From contig NZ_SMTT01000002.1 of the NCBI RefSeq assembly GCF_004357905.1, positions 180,999 through 244,998 of the forward strand: a stretch of 64,000 bases of DNA, in the 5' to 3' direction. Source of the DNA: Campylobacter lari. GTDB taxonomy: Bacteria; Campylobacterota; Campylobacteria; Campylobacterales; Campylobacteraceae. Below the pieces are notes generated by a model. It did not search any database. It was not told the DNA's origin and was given only the letters and a program-made list of their open reading frames with translations. The position numbers and the translations under genes are program-made. Shown piece by piece: positions 1 through 9,384 of this stretch. The first letter of the stretch is position 1, and each line of letters starts with the position of its first letter.

Positions 1-317
1 CTAGAGAAGTTCAAGGTATGAATGCAGAGCTTGCATTAGCTAGTTTGAAATTTATGCCAAATAAAGGTGCTAAATTTATAGCAAATGCTATTTCAAGTGC
101 TGTAGCAAATGGCGGATTTGAAGCAAATGAAGTTGTTGTTTCAAGTTGTCGTGTTGATGCTGGTGCGGTTTTAAAAAGATTTAGACCAAGAGCTAGAGGA
201 AGTGCTAGTCGTATTAGAAAGCCAACTTCACACATTTTGGTAGAAGTTAGTAAAGTAGAAGCAAGTGCTGAAAAAACTACAAAAGCTAAAAAAGCATCAG
301 TGAAAAAGGAAAGCTAA
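1..317 (+). CDS. rplV: 50S ribosomal protein L22 (5' end outside the window)
   Basis: L22 binds 23S rRNA and lines the peptide exit tunnel. The frame is open from base 3 to the TAA at 315-317 and reads REVQG before the first internal Met at 18. That matches the inside of L22, so the true start lies left of the window and the ATG at 18 is not a start. The C-terminal half carries the conserved RARGSASRI tunnel-loop region and ends in a Lys/Ala-rich tail. rpsC starts one base after the stop, as in the S10/spc operon. Confidence 0.95.
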   Translation, partial: REVQGMNAELALASLKFMPNKGAKFIANAISSAVANGGFEANEVVVSSCRVDAGAVLKRFRPRARGSASRIRKPTSHILVEVSKVEASAEKTTKAKKASVKKES

Positions 318-318
318 T

Positions 319-1020
319 ATGGGACAAAAAGTAAATCCGATTGGTTTAAGACTAGGAATTAATAGAAATTGGGAATCAAGATGGTTTCCTACAAAAGCTA
401 ATTTAGCAGAAAATATTGGTGAAGATTATAAAATCAGAACATTTTTAAAAAGAAAACTTTATTATGCAGGAATTAGCCAAATTCTTGTAGAAAGAACAGC
501 GAAAAAATTAAGAGTAACTGTTGTAGCTGCAAGACCAGGGATTATTATTGGTAAAAAAGGTAGTGATGTTGATATTTTAAGAAAAGAACTTCAAGATTTA
601 ATCAAAAAAGAAGTTAATATCAATATCAAAGAAGAAAGAAAAGCAGGTGCTTCAGCTCAGCTTGCAGCTGAAAGTGTTGCTACTCAACTTGAAAAAAGAA
701 TTGCTTTTAGAAGAGCAATGAAAAAAGTAATTCAAGGAGCGCAAAAAGCAGGTGCTAAAGGGATTAAAGTTTCAGTTTCAGGCCGTTTAGGTGGTGCTGA
801 AATGGCAAGAACTGAATGGTACCTAGAAGGTCGTGTTCCACTTCACACTTTAAGAGCAAAAATCGATTACGGTTTCGCAGAAGCACATACTACTTATGGA
901 AATATAGGTATTAAAGTATGGATCTTCAAAGGTGAAGTTTTACAAAAGGGTGTTCAACCTGAAAAAACCGAAGAAAACGCTCCAGCTAAAAAAACTAGAA
1001 GAGCAAGAAGAGGTAAATAA
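319..1020 (+). CDS. rpsC: 30S ribosomal protein S3
   Basis: S3 forms part of the mRNA entry channel on the small-subunit head. The 233-residue product has the N-terminal [13 protein letters not shown] signature, a KH-type domain with the GIIIGKKG loop near residue 75, and the C-terminal domain with [14 protein letters not shown]. Its length is usual for bacterial S3, with a short Lys/Arg-rich tail. It lies one base after rplV and two bases before rplP, so it is cotranscribed in the S10 operon. Confidence 0.98.
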   Translation: MGQKVNPIGLRLGINRNWESRWFPTKANLAENIGEDYKIRTFLKRKLYYAGISQILVERTAKKLRVTVVAARPGIIIGKKGSDVDILRKELQDLIKKEVNINIKEERKAGASAQLAAESVATQLEKRIAFRRAMKKVIQGAQKAGAKGIKVSVSGRLGGAEMARTEWYLEGRVPLHTLRAKIDYGFAEAHTTYGNIGIKVWIFKGEVLQKGVQPEKTEENAPAKKTRRARRGK

Positions 1021-1022
1021 TC

Positions 1023-1448
1023 ATGTTAATGCCAAAAAGAACAAAATATCGTAAAATGATGAAAGGGCGTAACAGAGGTTATGCCAACAGAGGGACTGAA
1101 TTTACTTTTGGTGATTTTGCCCTAAAAGCAACTGAAGCTGGCCGTATCAATTCACGCCAAATTGAAGCAGCTCGTATTGCTTTAACTCGTTTTGTAAAAA
1201 GACAAGGTAAAACTTGGATTAGAGTTTTCCCAGATAAACCTCTAACTAAAAAACCTTTAGAAACTCGTATGGGTAAAGGTAAAGGTGCAGTTGAGGAATG
1301 GGTAATGAACATTAAACCAGGTCGTATTATTTATGAAATGGCAGGGGTTAATGAAGAAATGGCAAGACAAGCTTTAACTTTAGCGATGCATAAATTGCCA
1401 TTTAAAACTAAGTTTGTTACAAGAGAGAGCCAAAATGAAATATACTGA
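1023..1448 (+). CDS. rplP: 50S ribosomal protein L16
   Basis: L16 sits near the peptidyl-transferase centre and the A-site tRNA elbow. The product is 141 residues, the usual size, and starts [11 protein letters not shown] with the conserved [14 protein letters not shown] and [13 protein letters not shown] segments. The stop at 1446-1448 lies inside the next gene, rpmC, whose ATG is at 1435. This 14-base overlap suggests coupled translation. Confidence 0.98.
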   Translation: MLMPKRTKYRKMMKGRNRGYANRGTEFTFGDFALKATEAGRINSRQIEAARIALTRFVKRQGKTWIRVFPDKPLTKKPLETRMGKGKGAVEEWVMNIKPGRIIYEMAGVNEEMARQALTLAMHKLPFKTKFVTRESQNEIY

Positions 1449-1620
1449 GATTAAAGATAAAACAGCAGGTGAGCTTGCAACAATGCTAAAAGAAAAAAAG
1501 GTGCTTTTATTTACTTTAAGACAAAAGCTAAAAACAATGCAGCTAACTAATCCTAAAGAGATTAGCGAAGTTAAAAAAGACATCGCTAGAATCAATACTG
1601 CAATTAGCGCTTTAAAATAA
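1435..1620 (+). CDS. rpmC: 50S ribosomal protein L29
   Basis: L29 is a small helical-hairpin protein beside the exit tunnel and part of the SRP/trigger-factor docking site. The start chosen is the ATG at 1435, giving [10 protein letters not shown] and 61 residues, the usual L29 size. A more upstream start at 1414 would add seven residues that only re-read the end of rplP. It overlaps rplP and precedes rpsQ by nine bases. Confidence 0.95.
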   Translation: MKYTEIKDKTAGELATMLKEKKVLLFTLRQKLKTMQLTNPKEISEVKKDIARINTAISALK

Positions 1621-1629
1621 GGATAGAAA

Positions 1630-1881
1630 ATGGCATTTAAAAGAGAAATTCAAGGCGTTGTTGTTCAAATTGCTGGAGATAAAACAGCAACAATTTTGGT
1701 TGAAAGAAAAGTGGTTCACCCAAAATACAGAAAAATCGTAAAACGCTTTAAAAAATATTTAATTCATGATGAAAGAAATGAACTTAAAGTGGGAAATACT
1801 GTAGTTGCTATTGAATGTAGACCACTTTCTAAGAGAAAATCATTTCGCTTAAAAACTATAGTATCAGCAGGAGTTGAGTAA
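1630..1881 (+). CDS. rpsQ: 30S ribosomal protein S17
   Basis: S17 is a primary 16S rRNA binder with an OB fold. The 83-residue product contains the family features [18 protein letters not shown] and [14 protein letters not shown], followed by [16 protein letters not shown]. The start is preceded by AAGGATAGAAA, a normal Shine-Dalgarno sequence. The last base of its stop codon is the first base of the rplN start, so the two genes overlap by one base. Confidence 0.97.
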   Translation: MAFKREIQGVVVQIAGDKTATILVERKVVHPKYRKIVKRFKKYLIHDERNELKVGNTVVAIECRPLSKRKSFRLKTIVSAGVE

Positions 1882-2249
1882 TGATTCAAAGTTTTACTAG
1901 GCTTGCAGTTGCTGATAATAGCGGTGCAAAAGAATTAATGTGCATTAAGGTTTTAGGTGGTAGCAAAAGAAGATACGCTACTGTTGGTGATGTAATCGTT
2001 GCGTCTGTAAAAAAAGCTCTACCAAATGGTAAAGTTAAAAAAGGTCAAGTAGTAAAAGCAGTTATCGTTAGAACTAAAAAAGAAATTCATAGAGACAATG
2101 GTTCTTTAATTCGTTTTGATGAAAATGCGGCAGTTATTCTTGATGCTAAAAGAGAGCCTATCGGAACGCGTATTTTTGGACCAGTAGGTCGTGAAGTAAG
2201 ATATGGTGGCTTTATGAAAATTGTTTCACTAGCACCGGAGGTGTTGTAA
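1881..2249 (+). CDS. rplN: 50S ribosomal protein L14
   Basis: L14 lies at the subunit interface and forms bridges to 16S rRNA. The product is 122 residues, exactly the usual size, and begins [18 protein letters not shown]. It includes the [15 protein letters not shown] strand and ends [10 protein letters not shown]. It overlaps the upstream rpsQ and downstream rplX by one base each (TAATG junctions), the compact spc-operon arrangement. Confidence 0.98.
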   Translation: MIQSFTRLAVADNSGAKELMCIKVLGGSKRRYATVGDVIVASVKKALPNGKVKKGQVVKAVIVRTKKEIHRDNGSLIRFDENAAVILDAKREPIGTRIFGPVGREVRYGGFMKIVSLAPEVL

Positions 2250-2476
2250 TGAAATTAAAAATTAAAAAGAATGATATGGTAAAAGTTATCGCAGGCGATG
2301 ACAAAGGCAAAACAGGTAAAGTTTTAGCAGTATTTCCTAAAACAAATAAAGTAATTGTTGAGGGTTGTAAAATCGCTAAAAAAGCTGTTAAGCCAAGTGA
2401 TAAAAATCCAAACGGCGGTTTTGTCAATAAAGAAATGCCAATGGATATTTCAAATGTAGCAAAGGCAGGAGAATAA
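2249..2476 (+). CDS. rplX: 50S ribosomal protein L24
   Basis: L24 is an assembly-initiator protein for the large subunit. The 75-residue product contains the KOW motif, [20 protein letters not shown], near the N terminus. It is shorter than the roughly 100-residue enterobacterial protein, and a shortened C terminus is common in this lineage by my recollection. It overlaps rplN by one base and is followed by rplE after one base. Confidence 0.95.
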   Translation: MKLKIKKNDMVKVIAGDDKGKTGKVLAVFPKTNKVIVEGCKIAKKAVKPSDKNPNGGFVNKEMPMDISNVAKAGE

Positions 2477-2477
2477 G

Positions 2478-3023
2478 ATGATGAGATTGAAAGAAAAATA
2501 TACTCAAAATATCAAACCTGCTTTAGTTAAAGAATTTGATATTAAAAATCCTATGCTTGTTCCTTTTATTGAAAAAGTTGTAATCAGTGTAGGTGCTGGG
2601 GAATTAGCAAAAGATCAAAAAGTATTACAAAATGTTGCAGATACTATTTCATTGATCGCTGGGCAAAAAGCAGTTATCACAAAAGCTAAAAAATCAGTTG
2701 CTGGTTTTAAAGTAAGAGAAGGCTTCCCAGTAGGTGTAATGGTAACATTAAGAAAAGACAATATGTATGCTTTCTTAGATAAGCTTATTACTATAGCTCT
2801 TCCTCGTGTTAAAGACTTTAGAGGTCTTCCAAGAGATGGTTTTGATGGAAGAGGAAACTATAACTTTGGTTTAGATGAGCAGTTAATGTTCCCAGAAGTT
2901 GAATATGATAAAATCTTAAGAACTCATGGTATGAACATTTCTATCGTTACAACAGCAAAATCAGATAAAGAGGCACAAAAATTATTAGAATTATTTGGCG
3001 TGCCATTTGCAAAAGGAAAGTAA
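2478..3023 (+). CDS. rplE: 50S ribosomal protein L5
   Basis: L5 binds 5S rRNA and contacts P-site tRNA in the central protuberance. The 181-residue product has the conserved [19 protein letters not shown], the [11 protein letters not shown] loop, and the RDFRG-like [19 protein letters not shown] segment. The start is preceded by GGCAGGAGAATAAG. The neighbouring rpsN ATG follows the stop by a single base. Confidence 0.98.
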   Translation: MMRLKEKYTQNIKPALVKEFDIKNPMLVPFIEKVVISVGAGELAKDQKVLQNVADTISLIAGQKAVITKAKKSVAGFKVREGFPVGVMVTLRKDNMYAFLDKLITIALPRVKDFRGLPRDGFDGRGNYNFGLDEQLMFPEVEYDKILRTHGMNISIVTTAKSDKEAQKLLELFGVPFAKGK

Positions 3024-3024
3024 T

Positions 3025-3210
3025 ATGGCTAAAAAATCAATGATTGCAAAAGCTGCCCGCAAACCTAAATTTAGCGTTAGAGGGTATACTAGATGCCAAA
3101 TTTGTGGAAGACCACATTCAGTTTATAGAGATTTTGGAATTTGCAGAGTTTGCTTAAGAAAAATGGCAAATGAAGGTTTAATTCCTGGTCTTAAAAAAGC
3201 AAGTTGGTAA
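3025..3210 (+). CDS. rpsN: 30S ribosomal protein S14, zinc-binding type
   Basis: S14 helps assemble the small-subunit head. The ATG at 3025 gives 61 residues starting [13 protein letters not shown]. An upstream in-frame start at 2995 would only re-read the end of rplE. The product is the short zinc-binding type, with two CxxC pairs (CQIC and CRVC) that form a zinc ribbon, rather than the longer Cys-less form. This says nothing unusual about zinc regulation unless a second rpsN exists elsewhere. Confidence 0.97.
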   Translation: MAKKSMIAKAARKPKFSVRGYTRCQICGRPHSVYRDFGICRVCLRKMANEGLIPGLKKASW

Positions 3211-3222
3211 GAGGAAAGAACC

Positions 3223-3618
3223 ATGATAAATGATTTAATTTCAGATTCACTAACAAGAATTAGAAATGCAGGGATGAGAAGATTAGAGACTACTCAACTT
3301 TTGCATTCTAAAGTTATCGAAGCTTTACTTGGAATTTTCCAAGCTAAAGGCTATATTGAAAGCTTTAATGTTATTGAAGAGGATAAAAAGAAATTCATCA
3401 ATGTAGTTTTAAAATATGATGAAAAAGGTAAAAGCGTAATTAACGAAGTTAAGCGTATTTCTAAACCTGGTCGTCGTGTTTATAAAGGCAAAGATGAGAT
3501 CAAAAGATTTAAAAACGGTTATGGTACTATCGTAGTAAGCACTTCAAAAGGTGTTTTAGCTAACGACGAAGCTTACAAAGCAGGCGTTGGCGGCGAAGTT
3601 TTATGTACTATTTGGTAA
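3223..3618 (+). CDS. rpsH: 30S ribosomal protein S8
   Basis: S8 binds helix 21 of 16S rRNA, and in E. coli it represses its own spc operon. The 131-residue product starts [17 protein letters not shown] and ends with the hallmark [26 protein letters not shown] 78-base non-coding gap containing an imperfect hairpin follows before rplF. Such a gap is unusual in this otherwise gapless operon. Confidence 0.98.
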   Translation: MINDLISDSLTRIRNAGMRRLETTQLLHSKVIEALLGIFQAKGYIESFNVIEEDKKKFINVVLKYDEKGKSVINEVKRISKPGRRVYKGKDEIKRFKNGYGTIVVSTSKGVLANDEAYKAGVGGEVLCTIW

Positions 3619-3623
3619 GAGTT

Positions 3624-3676
3624 TCTACTTTTTATGGTATTCGGTATCCATTCTTATAAAGTAGTCATATCGTAGA
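3624..3676 (+). promoter_or_regulatory. intercistronic stem-loop between rpsH and rplF
   Basis: The rpsH-rplF gap can fold on itself. CTACTTT at 3625-3631 is complementary to AAAGTAG at 3658-3664, with further imperfect pairing of ATGG with CCAT inside and a TTCGG-containing apex. TCTAC at 3624-3628 could alternatively pair with GTAGA at 3672-3676. It lies just upstream of the rplF Shine-Dalgarno (AAAAAGGAAAA). It may be an RNA processing or autoregulatory element. The role is inferred, and only the complementarity is seen. Confidence 0.4.
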
Positions 3677-3696
3677 CAAGTAAAAAGGAAAAATGA

Positions 3697-4233
3697 ATGT
3701 CTCGTATAGGTAAACAACCAGTTGCTATTCCAAGTGGAGTAGAAGTAAAATTAGAAGGTAACTTGCTAAAATTCAAAAAAGGAAATTTAGCAAAAGAGCT
3801 TGATACAAAAGCAAATGTTAATGTTGAGATTAAAGAAGGGCAAATTCTTTTCTCTCCTAAAGGTGAAGATAGACAAAGTAGAGCTTATTGGGGAACTTAT
3901 AGAGCTTTAGCTCAAAACATCATCATCGGTTTAACTGATGGTTTTAGCAAAACTTTAGAAATCAACGGTGTTGGTTATAAAGCTGCGTTAAAAGGTAAAG
4001 TTCTTGAACTTGCTTTAGGTTTTTCTCATCCTATCAACTATGCTATTCCAGAAGGCATAGAAATTACCGTTGATAAAAACAATGTTATTATCAAAGGTAG
4101 CGATAAACAAGTGGTAGGTCAAGTTGCTGCTCAAATTCGTGAATTTAGACCACCTGAGCCTTACAAAGGAAAAGGTGTTAAATATTCAGATGAGCGTATT
4201 ATCCGCAAAGCTGGTAAGACATCTAAGAAGTAA
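3697..4233 (+). CDS. rplF: 50S ribosomal protein L6
   Basis: L6 lies near the factor-binding site and the sarcin-ricin loop. The 178-residue product begins [15 protein letters not shown] and ends with the conserved [21 protein letters not shown] segment. The ATG at 3697 is used. Another ATG at 3693 is out of frame. It is preceded by AAAAAGGAAAA and followed after nine bases by rplR. Confidence 0.98.
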   Translation: MSRIGKQPVAIPSGVEVKLEGNLLKFKKGNLAKELDTKANVNVEIKEGQILFSPKGEDRQSRAYWGTYRALAQNIIIGLTDGFSKTLEINGVGYKAALKGKVLELALGFSHPINYAIPEGIEITVDKNNVIIKGSDKQVVGQVAAQIREFRPPEPYKGKGVKYSDERIIRKAGKTSKK

Positions 4234-4242
4234 GGATAGAAT

Positions 4243-4599
4243 ATGAGAGCAAATGTATTAAAAAGAAAAATATCTTTAAGAATTAAAAGAAAAAAAAGAA
4301 TTAGAGCAAAAATTTCAGGAACACAAGCTCTTCCAAGAGTTTCTGTTTTTAAATCAAACAGAACTTTATATATCCAAGCTATCGATGATGTTAAAGCAGT
4401 AACTTTAGCAGCAGTAGATGGAAGAAAAATTGGTGTTAAAGCAAATAAAGAAGGTGCTAAAAAAATAGCAGCTGAATTTGCAAAAGTTTTAAAAGCTAAA
4501 AACATAGAAGAAGCAGTGTTTGATAGAAATGGTTATTTATACCATGGTGTGATTGCAGCATTAGCTGAAGCACTAAGAGAAAACGGAATCAAACTATAA
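4243..4599 (+). CDS. rplR: 50S ribosomal protein L18
   Basis: L18 binds 5S rRNA with L5 and L25. The 118-residue product has a very basic N terminus (Lys/Arg-rich for the first 25 residues), the [19 protein letters not shown] strand pair and the C-terminal [20 protein letters not shown] motif. Size and position between rplF and rpsE fit the spc operon. Confidence 0.97.
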   Translation: MRANVLKRKISLRIKRKKRIRAKISGTQALPRVSVFKSNRTLYIQAIDDVKAVTLAAVDGRKIGVKANKEGAKKIAAEFAKVLKAKNIEEAVFDRNGYLYHGVIAALAEALRENGIKL

Positions 4600-4615
4600 C
4601 CCAAAAGGAAGATCG

Positions 4616-5059
4616 ATGGAAAAATATAATAGAGAAGAATTTGAAGAAGTAATCGTCGATATCGGCAGGGTTACTAAGGTTGTTAAAGGTGGTAGAAGAT
4701 TTAGATTTACTGCTTTAGTTATCGTTGGAAATAGAAAAGGTTTAGTTGGTGTGGGCTATGGAAAAGCTAAAGAAGTTCCAGATGCTATCAGAAAAGCAGT
4801 TGATGATGCTTTTAAAAACATTGTTGAAGTTAAAACAAAAGGTTCAACTATCCCTCATGATGTAGAAGTAAAATACAACGCAAGTAGAATTTTACTTAAA
4901 CCAGCAAGTGAAGGTACAGGGGTTATTGCAGGTGGTTCAACACGTCCTATCGTGGAACTTGCAGGTATTAAAGACATTTTAACTAAGTCTTTAGGTTCAA
5001 ATAATTCAGCAAATGTTGTGCGTGCTACTATCAAAGCACTTACAATGCTTAAAGGATAA
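4616..5059 (+). CDS. rpsE: 30S ribosomal protein S5
   Basis: S5 contributes to decoding accuracy and the mRNA entry helicase. The 147-residue product carries the double-stranded-RNA-binding-like N domain with [20 protein letters not shown] and [20 protein letters not shown], and the C domain with [19 protein letters not shown]. rplO begins three bases after the stop. No rpmD (L30) gene lies between them, unlike E. coli and as expected for this lineage. Confidence 0.98.
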   Translation: MEKYNREEFEEVIVDIGRVTKVVKGGRRFRFTALVIVGNRKGLVGVGYGKAKEVPDAIRKAVDDAFKNIVEVKTKGSTIPHDVEVKYNASRILLKPASEGTGVIAGGSTRPIVELAGIKDILTKSLGSNNSANVVRATIKALTMLKG

Positions 5060-5062
5060 TCA

Positions 5063-5455
5063 ATGAATTTAACAAAAGCACCAGGTTCAACACATAAAAC
5101 CAAAAGAATAGGCCGTGGTCAAGGTAGTGGTATGGGAAAAACTTCTACTAAAGGTGGAAAAGGCCAAACTGCTAGAAAAGGTTATAACGAAAAAAGAGGT
5201 TTTGAAGGGGGTCAACAACCACTTCAAAGACGCTTACCAAAAGTAGGCTTTACTTCTAAATTTGAAAAACCTTATGTGATTAATGTTGAAAAAATCACAG
5301 CAATCAAAGAGCTTAGCGAAATTACATTTGAAACAATCAATAGTATTCATAAGCTTTCAAAAAATGTAAATAAAGTTAAGCTTATTGGAGCAAGTGCTAA
5401 AGATCTTGCTAGTAAAATTAAAGACGAGAAGATCACTTTTAGCGGACAAAAATAA
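5063..5455 (+). CDS. rplO: 50S ribosomal protein L15
   Basis: L15 is a late-assembly protein contacting several 23S domains. The 130-residue product has the glycine- and basic-rich N-terminal extension ([20 protein letters not shown]) followed by [19 protein letters not shown]. The stop codon shares its last base with the secY start, coupling the two. Confidence 0.97.
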   Translation: MNLTKAPGSTHKTKRIGRGQGSGMGKTSTKGGKGQTARKGYNEKRGFEGGQQPLQRRLPKVGFTSKFEKPYVINVEKITAIKELSEITFETINSIHKLSKNVNKVKLIGASAKDLASKIKDEKITFSGQK

Positions 5456-6717
5456 TGAATAAAGCATTGACAAATAAAATTCTCATAACATTAGCTTTTT
5501 TATTTGCTTATAGAATATTAGCTTATGTTCCAGTTCCGGGGGTTAATGTCAGTGTTATCAAGGAATTTTTTGATTCTAATGCATCTAATGCATTAGGCTT
5601 GTTTAATATGTTTAGTGGGGGTGCTGCTGAAAGACTTAGCATCATCTCTCTAGGCATTATGCCTTATATTACTGCTTCGATTATTATGGAGCTTTTAGCG
5701 GCAACTTTTCCTAACATAGGAAAGATGAAAAAAGAACGCGATGGTATGCAAAAATATATGCAAATTATCCGTTATGCTACTATAGCTATCACTTTGATAC
5801 AAAGTATAGGCGTTTCTATAGGCTTGCAAAGTCTTCATGGAAAAGCAGGTCAGTCAGCTATTATGATTGATATGAATACTTTTATTGCACTTTCTGCTAT
5901 TTCTATGCTTGCAGGTACCATGCTTTTAATGTGGATAGGTGAGCAAATCACTCAACGCGGTATAGGAAATGGTATTTCTTTGATCATCTTTGGCGGTATT
6001 GTTTCTACAATTCCAGGTGCAATTAGTGGAACAGTAAATTTGGTAAATACAGGTGAGATGAATTTCTTGACTATCATTGCTATTTTAGTTGTAATTTTAC
6101 TTACTATTTGGGCTATTATAGTAGTAGAGCTTGGAGAAAGAAGAATTCCTATTTCTTACTCAAGAAAAGTAATCATGCAAAATCAAAACAAACGCATTAT
6201 GAATTACATACCTATTAAAATAAATTTAAGTGGAGTAATTCCTCCTATTTTTGCAAGTGCGATTTTGATGTTTCCAAGCACTATTTTGCAAACAAGTACA
6301 AATGAGTATGTGTTAAAAATTTATGACTTTTTAAATCCAAATGGATTTTTCTTTCATTTTTTAACATTCTTACTTGTTATTTTCTTCGCGTATTTTTATG
6401 CATCAATTGTATTTAATGCAAAAGATATAGCTGAAAATCTTAAAAGACAAGGTGGTTTCATACCAGGTATTAGACCAGGTGAAGGAACTGCAAATTATCT
6501 TAATGAAGTAGCATCAAGACTTACCTTGTCAGGTTCTATTTATTTAGGGCTTGTAGCTACATTACCATGGCTTATTGTGAAGTTGTTTGGTGTGCCTTTT
6601 TATTTTGGTGGAACTTCTGTTTTGATCGTAGTTCAAGTAGCGCTTGATACAATGAGAAAAATCGAAGCTCAAATTTATATGAATAAATACCAAACCTTAA
6701 GTGCAGTAGGCTTATAA
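5455..6717 (+). CDS. secY: preprotein translocase channel subunit SecY
   Basis: SecY forms the inner-membrane protein-conducting channel with SecE and SecG. The 420-residue product has ten predicted membrane segments. It shows the first-helix/plug region with YRILAYVPVPGVN, the GIGNGISLIIFGGIV segment, and the cytosolic loop RQGGFIPGIRPGEGTANYL. It overlaps rplO by one base and ends the spc operon here. adk and infA do not follow it, and infA lies about 13 kb downstream. An inverted-repeat hairpin overlaps its stop. Confidence 0.98.
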   Translation: MNKALTNKILITLAFLFAYRILAYVPVPGVNVSVIKEFFDSNASNALGLFNMFSGGAAERLSIISLGIMPYITASIIMELLAATFPNIGKMKKERDGMQKYMQIIRYATIAITLIQSIGVSIGLQSLHGKAGQSAIMIDMNTFIALSAISMLAGTMLLMWIGEQITQRGIGNGISLIIFGGIVSTIPGAISGTVNLVNTGEMNFLTIIAILVVILLTIWAIIVVELGERRIPISYSRKVIMQNQNKRIMNYIPIKINLSGVIPPIFASAILMFPSTILQTSTNEYVLKIYDFLNPNGFFFHFLTFLLVIFFAYFYASIVFNAKDIAENLKRQGGFIPGIRPGEGTANYLNEVASRLTLSGSIYLGLVATLPWLIVKLFGVPFYFGGTSVLIVVQVALDTMRKIEAQIYMNKYQTLSAVGL

Positions 6718-6748
6718 GAAAGTAGATTTTCTACTTTCTTCTCTTTTT
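6716..6748 (+). terminator. intrinsic terminator after secY
   Basis: A 10-bp perfect stem (AAGAAAGTAG at 6716-6725 and CTACTTTCTT at 6731-6740) with an ATTTT loop is followed by CTCTTTTT. It overlaps the secY stop and ends just before the murI Shine-Dalgarno. murI may therefore depend on read-through or on a promoter not visible here. Confidence 0.75.
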
Positions 6749-6758
6749 AAGGATTTTG

Positions 6759-7499
6759 ATGAGACTAGGCGTTTTTGATAGCGGTGTAGGTGGGCTTAGT
6801 GTTTTAAAATCTTTACTTCAAGCAAAACTTTTTAAAGAATATATTTACTATGGAGATACCGCAAGGGTACCTTATGGGGTTAAAGATAAAAAAACTATCA
6901 TTAAATTTTCCCTAGAAGCTTTAGAGTTTTTCAAAGAAAAAAAAGTCGATATGCTTATTATTGCGTGTAATACAGTTAGCGCGCATGCTTTAGAAATTCT
7001 AAAAGCAAATGCACCATTTCCGGTTCTTGGAGTTATAGAAGCAGGGGTTTTAGCGGTTAAAAACTCTTTAGAAGATAAAAACTCTAATATATTAGTTATT
7101 GCAACACAAGCTACCGTGGATTCTCACGCTTATAAGCAAGCTTTAATCAAAGAAGGTTTTTTAAAAGTGGAAGAAAAAGCAACTGGGCTTTTTGTACCTA
7201 TGGTTGAAGAAGGGATTTTTCAAGGAGATTTTTTAAAAGCTGCTTTTGAGTATTATTTTAATAAGCTTAAATTTCATCCTAATGCTCTAATCTTAGCATG
7301 CACGCATTTTCCTTTAATTGCCCATTCTTTGGAAGAGTATTTTGGCAAAAATACAAAACTTATTCATTCAGGCGAGGCTATAGCTTTGCAATTGCAACAA
7401 GAATTTAACTTAACATCAATCCAAGAAGAAGCCAACATTCAATTTTATGCTTCAAGCGATGTGGAAAAACTAAAAAAAATTGCAAATTTATGGCTTTAA
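6759..7499 (+). CDS. murI: glutamate racemase
   Basis: MurI makes D-glutamate for peptidoglycan in the cytoplasm. The start chosen is the ATG at 6759, eight bases after AAGGA begins. A TTG three bases upstream would add only one residue. The 246-residue product has the DSGVGGLSVL motif near residue 7 and the two catalytic cysteines at about residue 70 (ACNT) and residue 181 (ACTH). It stands alone between secY and the asparaginase gene. Confidence 0.97.
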   Translation: MRLGVFDSGVGGLSVLKSLLQAKLFKEYIYYGDTARVPYGVKDKKTIIKFSLEALEFFKEKKVDMLIIACNTVSAHALEILKANAPFPVLGVIEAGVLAVKNSLEDKNSNILVIATQATVDSHAYKQALIKEGFLKVEEKATGLFVPMVEEGIFQGDFLKAAFEYYFNKLKFHPNALILACTHFPLIAHSLEEYFGKNTKLIHSGEAIALQLQQEFNLTSIQEEANIQFYASSDVEKLKKIANLWL

Positions 7500-7564
7500 T
7501 TAATGAATATTTACTAAAGTATTTTTTATATTAATAATTTATTTTTATTTAAACATAGTTGCAT

Positions 7565-7570
7565 TATAAT
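7565..7570 (+). promoter_or_regulatory. -10 element for the asparaginase gene
   Basis: TATAAT lies 29 bases before the asparaginase start, in a very AT-rich 99-base gap. It is followed by AAAGGA ahead of the ATG. A -35 element is not recognisable, which is normal for Campylobacter sigma-70 promoters. Confidence 0.6.
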
Positions 7571-7598
7571 TTTTATCATTTCTAATGAAAGGACTAAC

Positions 7599-8645
7599 AT
7601 GAAAAAAATGTTAATGTGCGCAGCTATGGCACTAAGTTTAGGAGCAGGAATTTTGGAAGCAAAACCAAAAGTTGCAATTTTAGCTACAGGTGGAACTATT
7701 GCAGGCTCGATTGATAGTTCGGTAGCTACAACAGGTTATACAGCGGGTGTTTTAGGGGTTGATGCTTTGATTAAAGCAGTGCCTCAAATTCAAGATTTAG
7801 CAGTAATTAGCGGGGATCAAATTGCAAATATTGATAGTAAAGATATGACAAATGAAATTTGGCTAAAACTTGCTAAAGAAGTCAATAGGCTTTTAAAATC
7901 TGATGTAGATGGAGTTGTGATTACTCATGGTACTGATACCATGGAAGAAACTGCATATTTCCTAAATTTAACCGTAAAAAGCGATAAACCTGTTGTTTTA
8001 GTTGGTGCAATGCGCCCATCAACTGCAATTAGTGCAGATGGTCCTAAAAATCTTTACAATGCTGTAGCGTTAGCAGCAGATCCACAAGCAAAAAATAAAG
8101 GTGTAATGGTGGCTATGAATGATAGAATTCAAAGCGCTAGAGGCGTTATGAAAACTCATAGTTTAAATGTAAATGCATTTAGTTCACCGGATATGGGTGA
8201 TATGGGTTATATAGTAGATGGAAAAGCATTCTTCTACAATACTAATACAAAATTACACACTAAAAAATCTCCATTTGATGTTAGCAAGCTAAAAGAATTA
8301 CCAAAAGTAGATATTCTTTATAGTTATGCAAATGATGGTAGCGGTGTTGCAGCGAAAGCTTTGTTTGAAAATGGAACTAAAGGTATAGTTGTAGCTGGAA
8401 CAGGTGCTGGCAGTATTCATGATTATCAAAAAGATGTATTAAAAGAATTGCTTAAAAAAGGTCTTAATGTAGCGGTAAGCTCACGCGTAGTAGCTGGTAG
8501 AGTTGCAGTAAGTGATGCTGATGCAAAACTTGGTTTTATTGATACAGGTGATATGAGTCCTCAAAAAGCTAGAGTATTGTTAATGCTTGCTTTAACTAAA
8601 ACAAGTGATCCTAAGAAAATTCAAGAATATTTCTTAAAATACTAA
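7599..8645 (+). CDS. ansA: type II (secreted) L-asparaginase
   Basis: It hydrolyses asparagine to aspartate and ammonia. The first ~21 residues (MKKMLMCAAMALSLGAGILEA) form a signal peptide, which places it in the periplasm. The catalytic Thr motifs are present: ATGGTIAGS near residue 30 and THGTDTMEETAY near residue 109. At 348 residues it is a usual type II length. The aspartate produced can feed AspA, also encoded in this window. It is monocistronic, with a promoter before it and a strong terminator after it. The symbol ansA follows C. jejuni usage as I recall it; ansB would be the E. coli name. Confidence 0.93.
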   Translation: MKKMLMCAAMALSLGAGILEAKPKVAILATGGTIAGSIDSSVATTGYTAGVLGVDALIKAVPQIQDLAVISGDQIANIDSKDMTNEIWLKLAKEVNRLLKSDVDGVVITHGTDTMEETAYFLNLTVKSDKPVVLVGAMRPSTAISADGPKNLYNAVALAADPQAKNKGVMVAMNDRIQSARGVMKTHSLNVNAFSSPDMGDMGYIVDGKAFFYNTNTKLHTKKSPFDVSKLKELPKVDILYSYANDGSGVAAKALFENGTKGIVVAGTGAGSIHDYQKDVLKELLKKGLNVAVSSRVVAGRVAVSDADAKLGFIDTGDMSPQKARVLLMLALTKTSDPKKIQEYFLKY

Positions 8646-8655
8646 AATCTTTTAG

Positions 8656-8690
8656 CACCCAAATGCTACAATAACATTTGGGTGAGTTTT
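8656..8690 (+). terminator. intrinsic terminator after asparaginase
   Basis: A 10-bp perfect stem (CACCCAAATG at 8656-8665, CATTTGGGTG at 8675-8684) with a 9-base loop is followed by AGTTTTTC. It is one of the most GC-rich hairpins in the window. Confidence 0.85.
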
Positions 8691-8730
8691 TCAATCAAAA
8701 TCTTACTTAAATTAATCACAAGGATATTAA

Positions 8731-9378
8731 ATGAGACAATATGAAAGCTATAAATGCCAAAAATGCGGCAATGAAGTAGAAGTGCAAAATGTAGGTGGTG
8801 GAAAGCTTAGTTGCTGTGGTCAAGAAATGGAGTGCATTACTAAAGATTTAACAGCCATAAATTTGATGAAAGCTTTCGCAGGTGAATCTATGGCAAGAAA
8901 CAAATATGATTTATTTGCAGATATTGCTCAAGAAGAAGGTTGGCATGCTATTGCAAAGCATTTTAGAGAAGCTGCAGAAAATGAAAAATGGCATGCAAGA
9001 GCTGAATTTAAAGCATATCATGAATTAGTAGATGGTAAAGCTTTAGAAGAAACTGCTAAAAATTTAATCTGTGCAGCAGAGGGTGAAAATTACGAGCATA
9101 CTACTATGTATCCAAATTTTGCAAAAATCGCAGAAGATGAGGGCAAAAGAAATATAGCAAGATTATTTACAGCTATAGGCAAAGTAGAAATTGAGCATGA
9201 AAGAGAATATCTAGCGCTTAAAAAAATGCTTGAAGAAGAAGATTTCTTTAATTCAGAAGTAGAAGAATTGTGGGTTTGTGAAGTTTGTGGGCATATACAT
9301 CGTGGTAAAAAAGCACCAAATGCCTGTCCTTTATGTAAAGCTCCAAAAGAATACTTCAAACGCGAATTTTTAGGATGA
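8731..9378 (+). CDS. rrc: desulforubrerythrin (rubredoxin/rubrerythrin-type peroxide-stress protein)
   Basis: This is a three-domain non-haem iron protein of 215 residues. An N-terminal desulforedoxin-like site (CQKC near residue 9, CC near residue 28) is followed by a ferritin-like four-helix di-iron domain with ExxH pairs (residues ~45-165). A C-terminal rubredoxin domain ends it (CEVCG and CPLCK). The architecture matches C. jejuni Rrc, thought to reduce peroxide in the cytoplasm. It is monocistronic, with hairpins on both sides. A promoter is not obvious in the 85-base gap. Confidence 0.95.
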   Translation: MRQYESYKCQKCGNEVEVQNVGGGKLSCCGQEMECITKDLTAINLMKAFAGESMARNKYDLFADIAQEEGWHAIAKHFREAAENEKWHARAEFKAYHELVDGKALEETAKNLICAAEGENYEHTTMYPNFAKIAEDEGKRNIARLFTAIGKVEIEHEREYLALKKMLEEEDFFNSEVEELWVCEVCGHIHRGKKAPNACPLCKAPKEYFKREFLG

Positions 9379-9384
9379 TTTTAA

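Noticed and set aside
6756..6758. TTG start for murI three bases upstream of the ATG
   Set aside because: The ATG at 6759 has the right spacing to AAGGA and gives the conserved MRLGVFDSG start.
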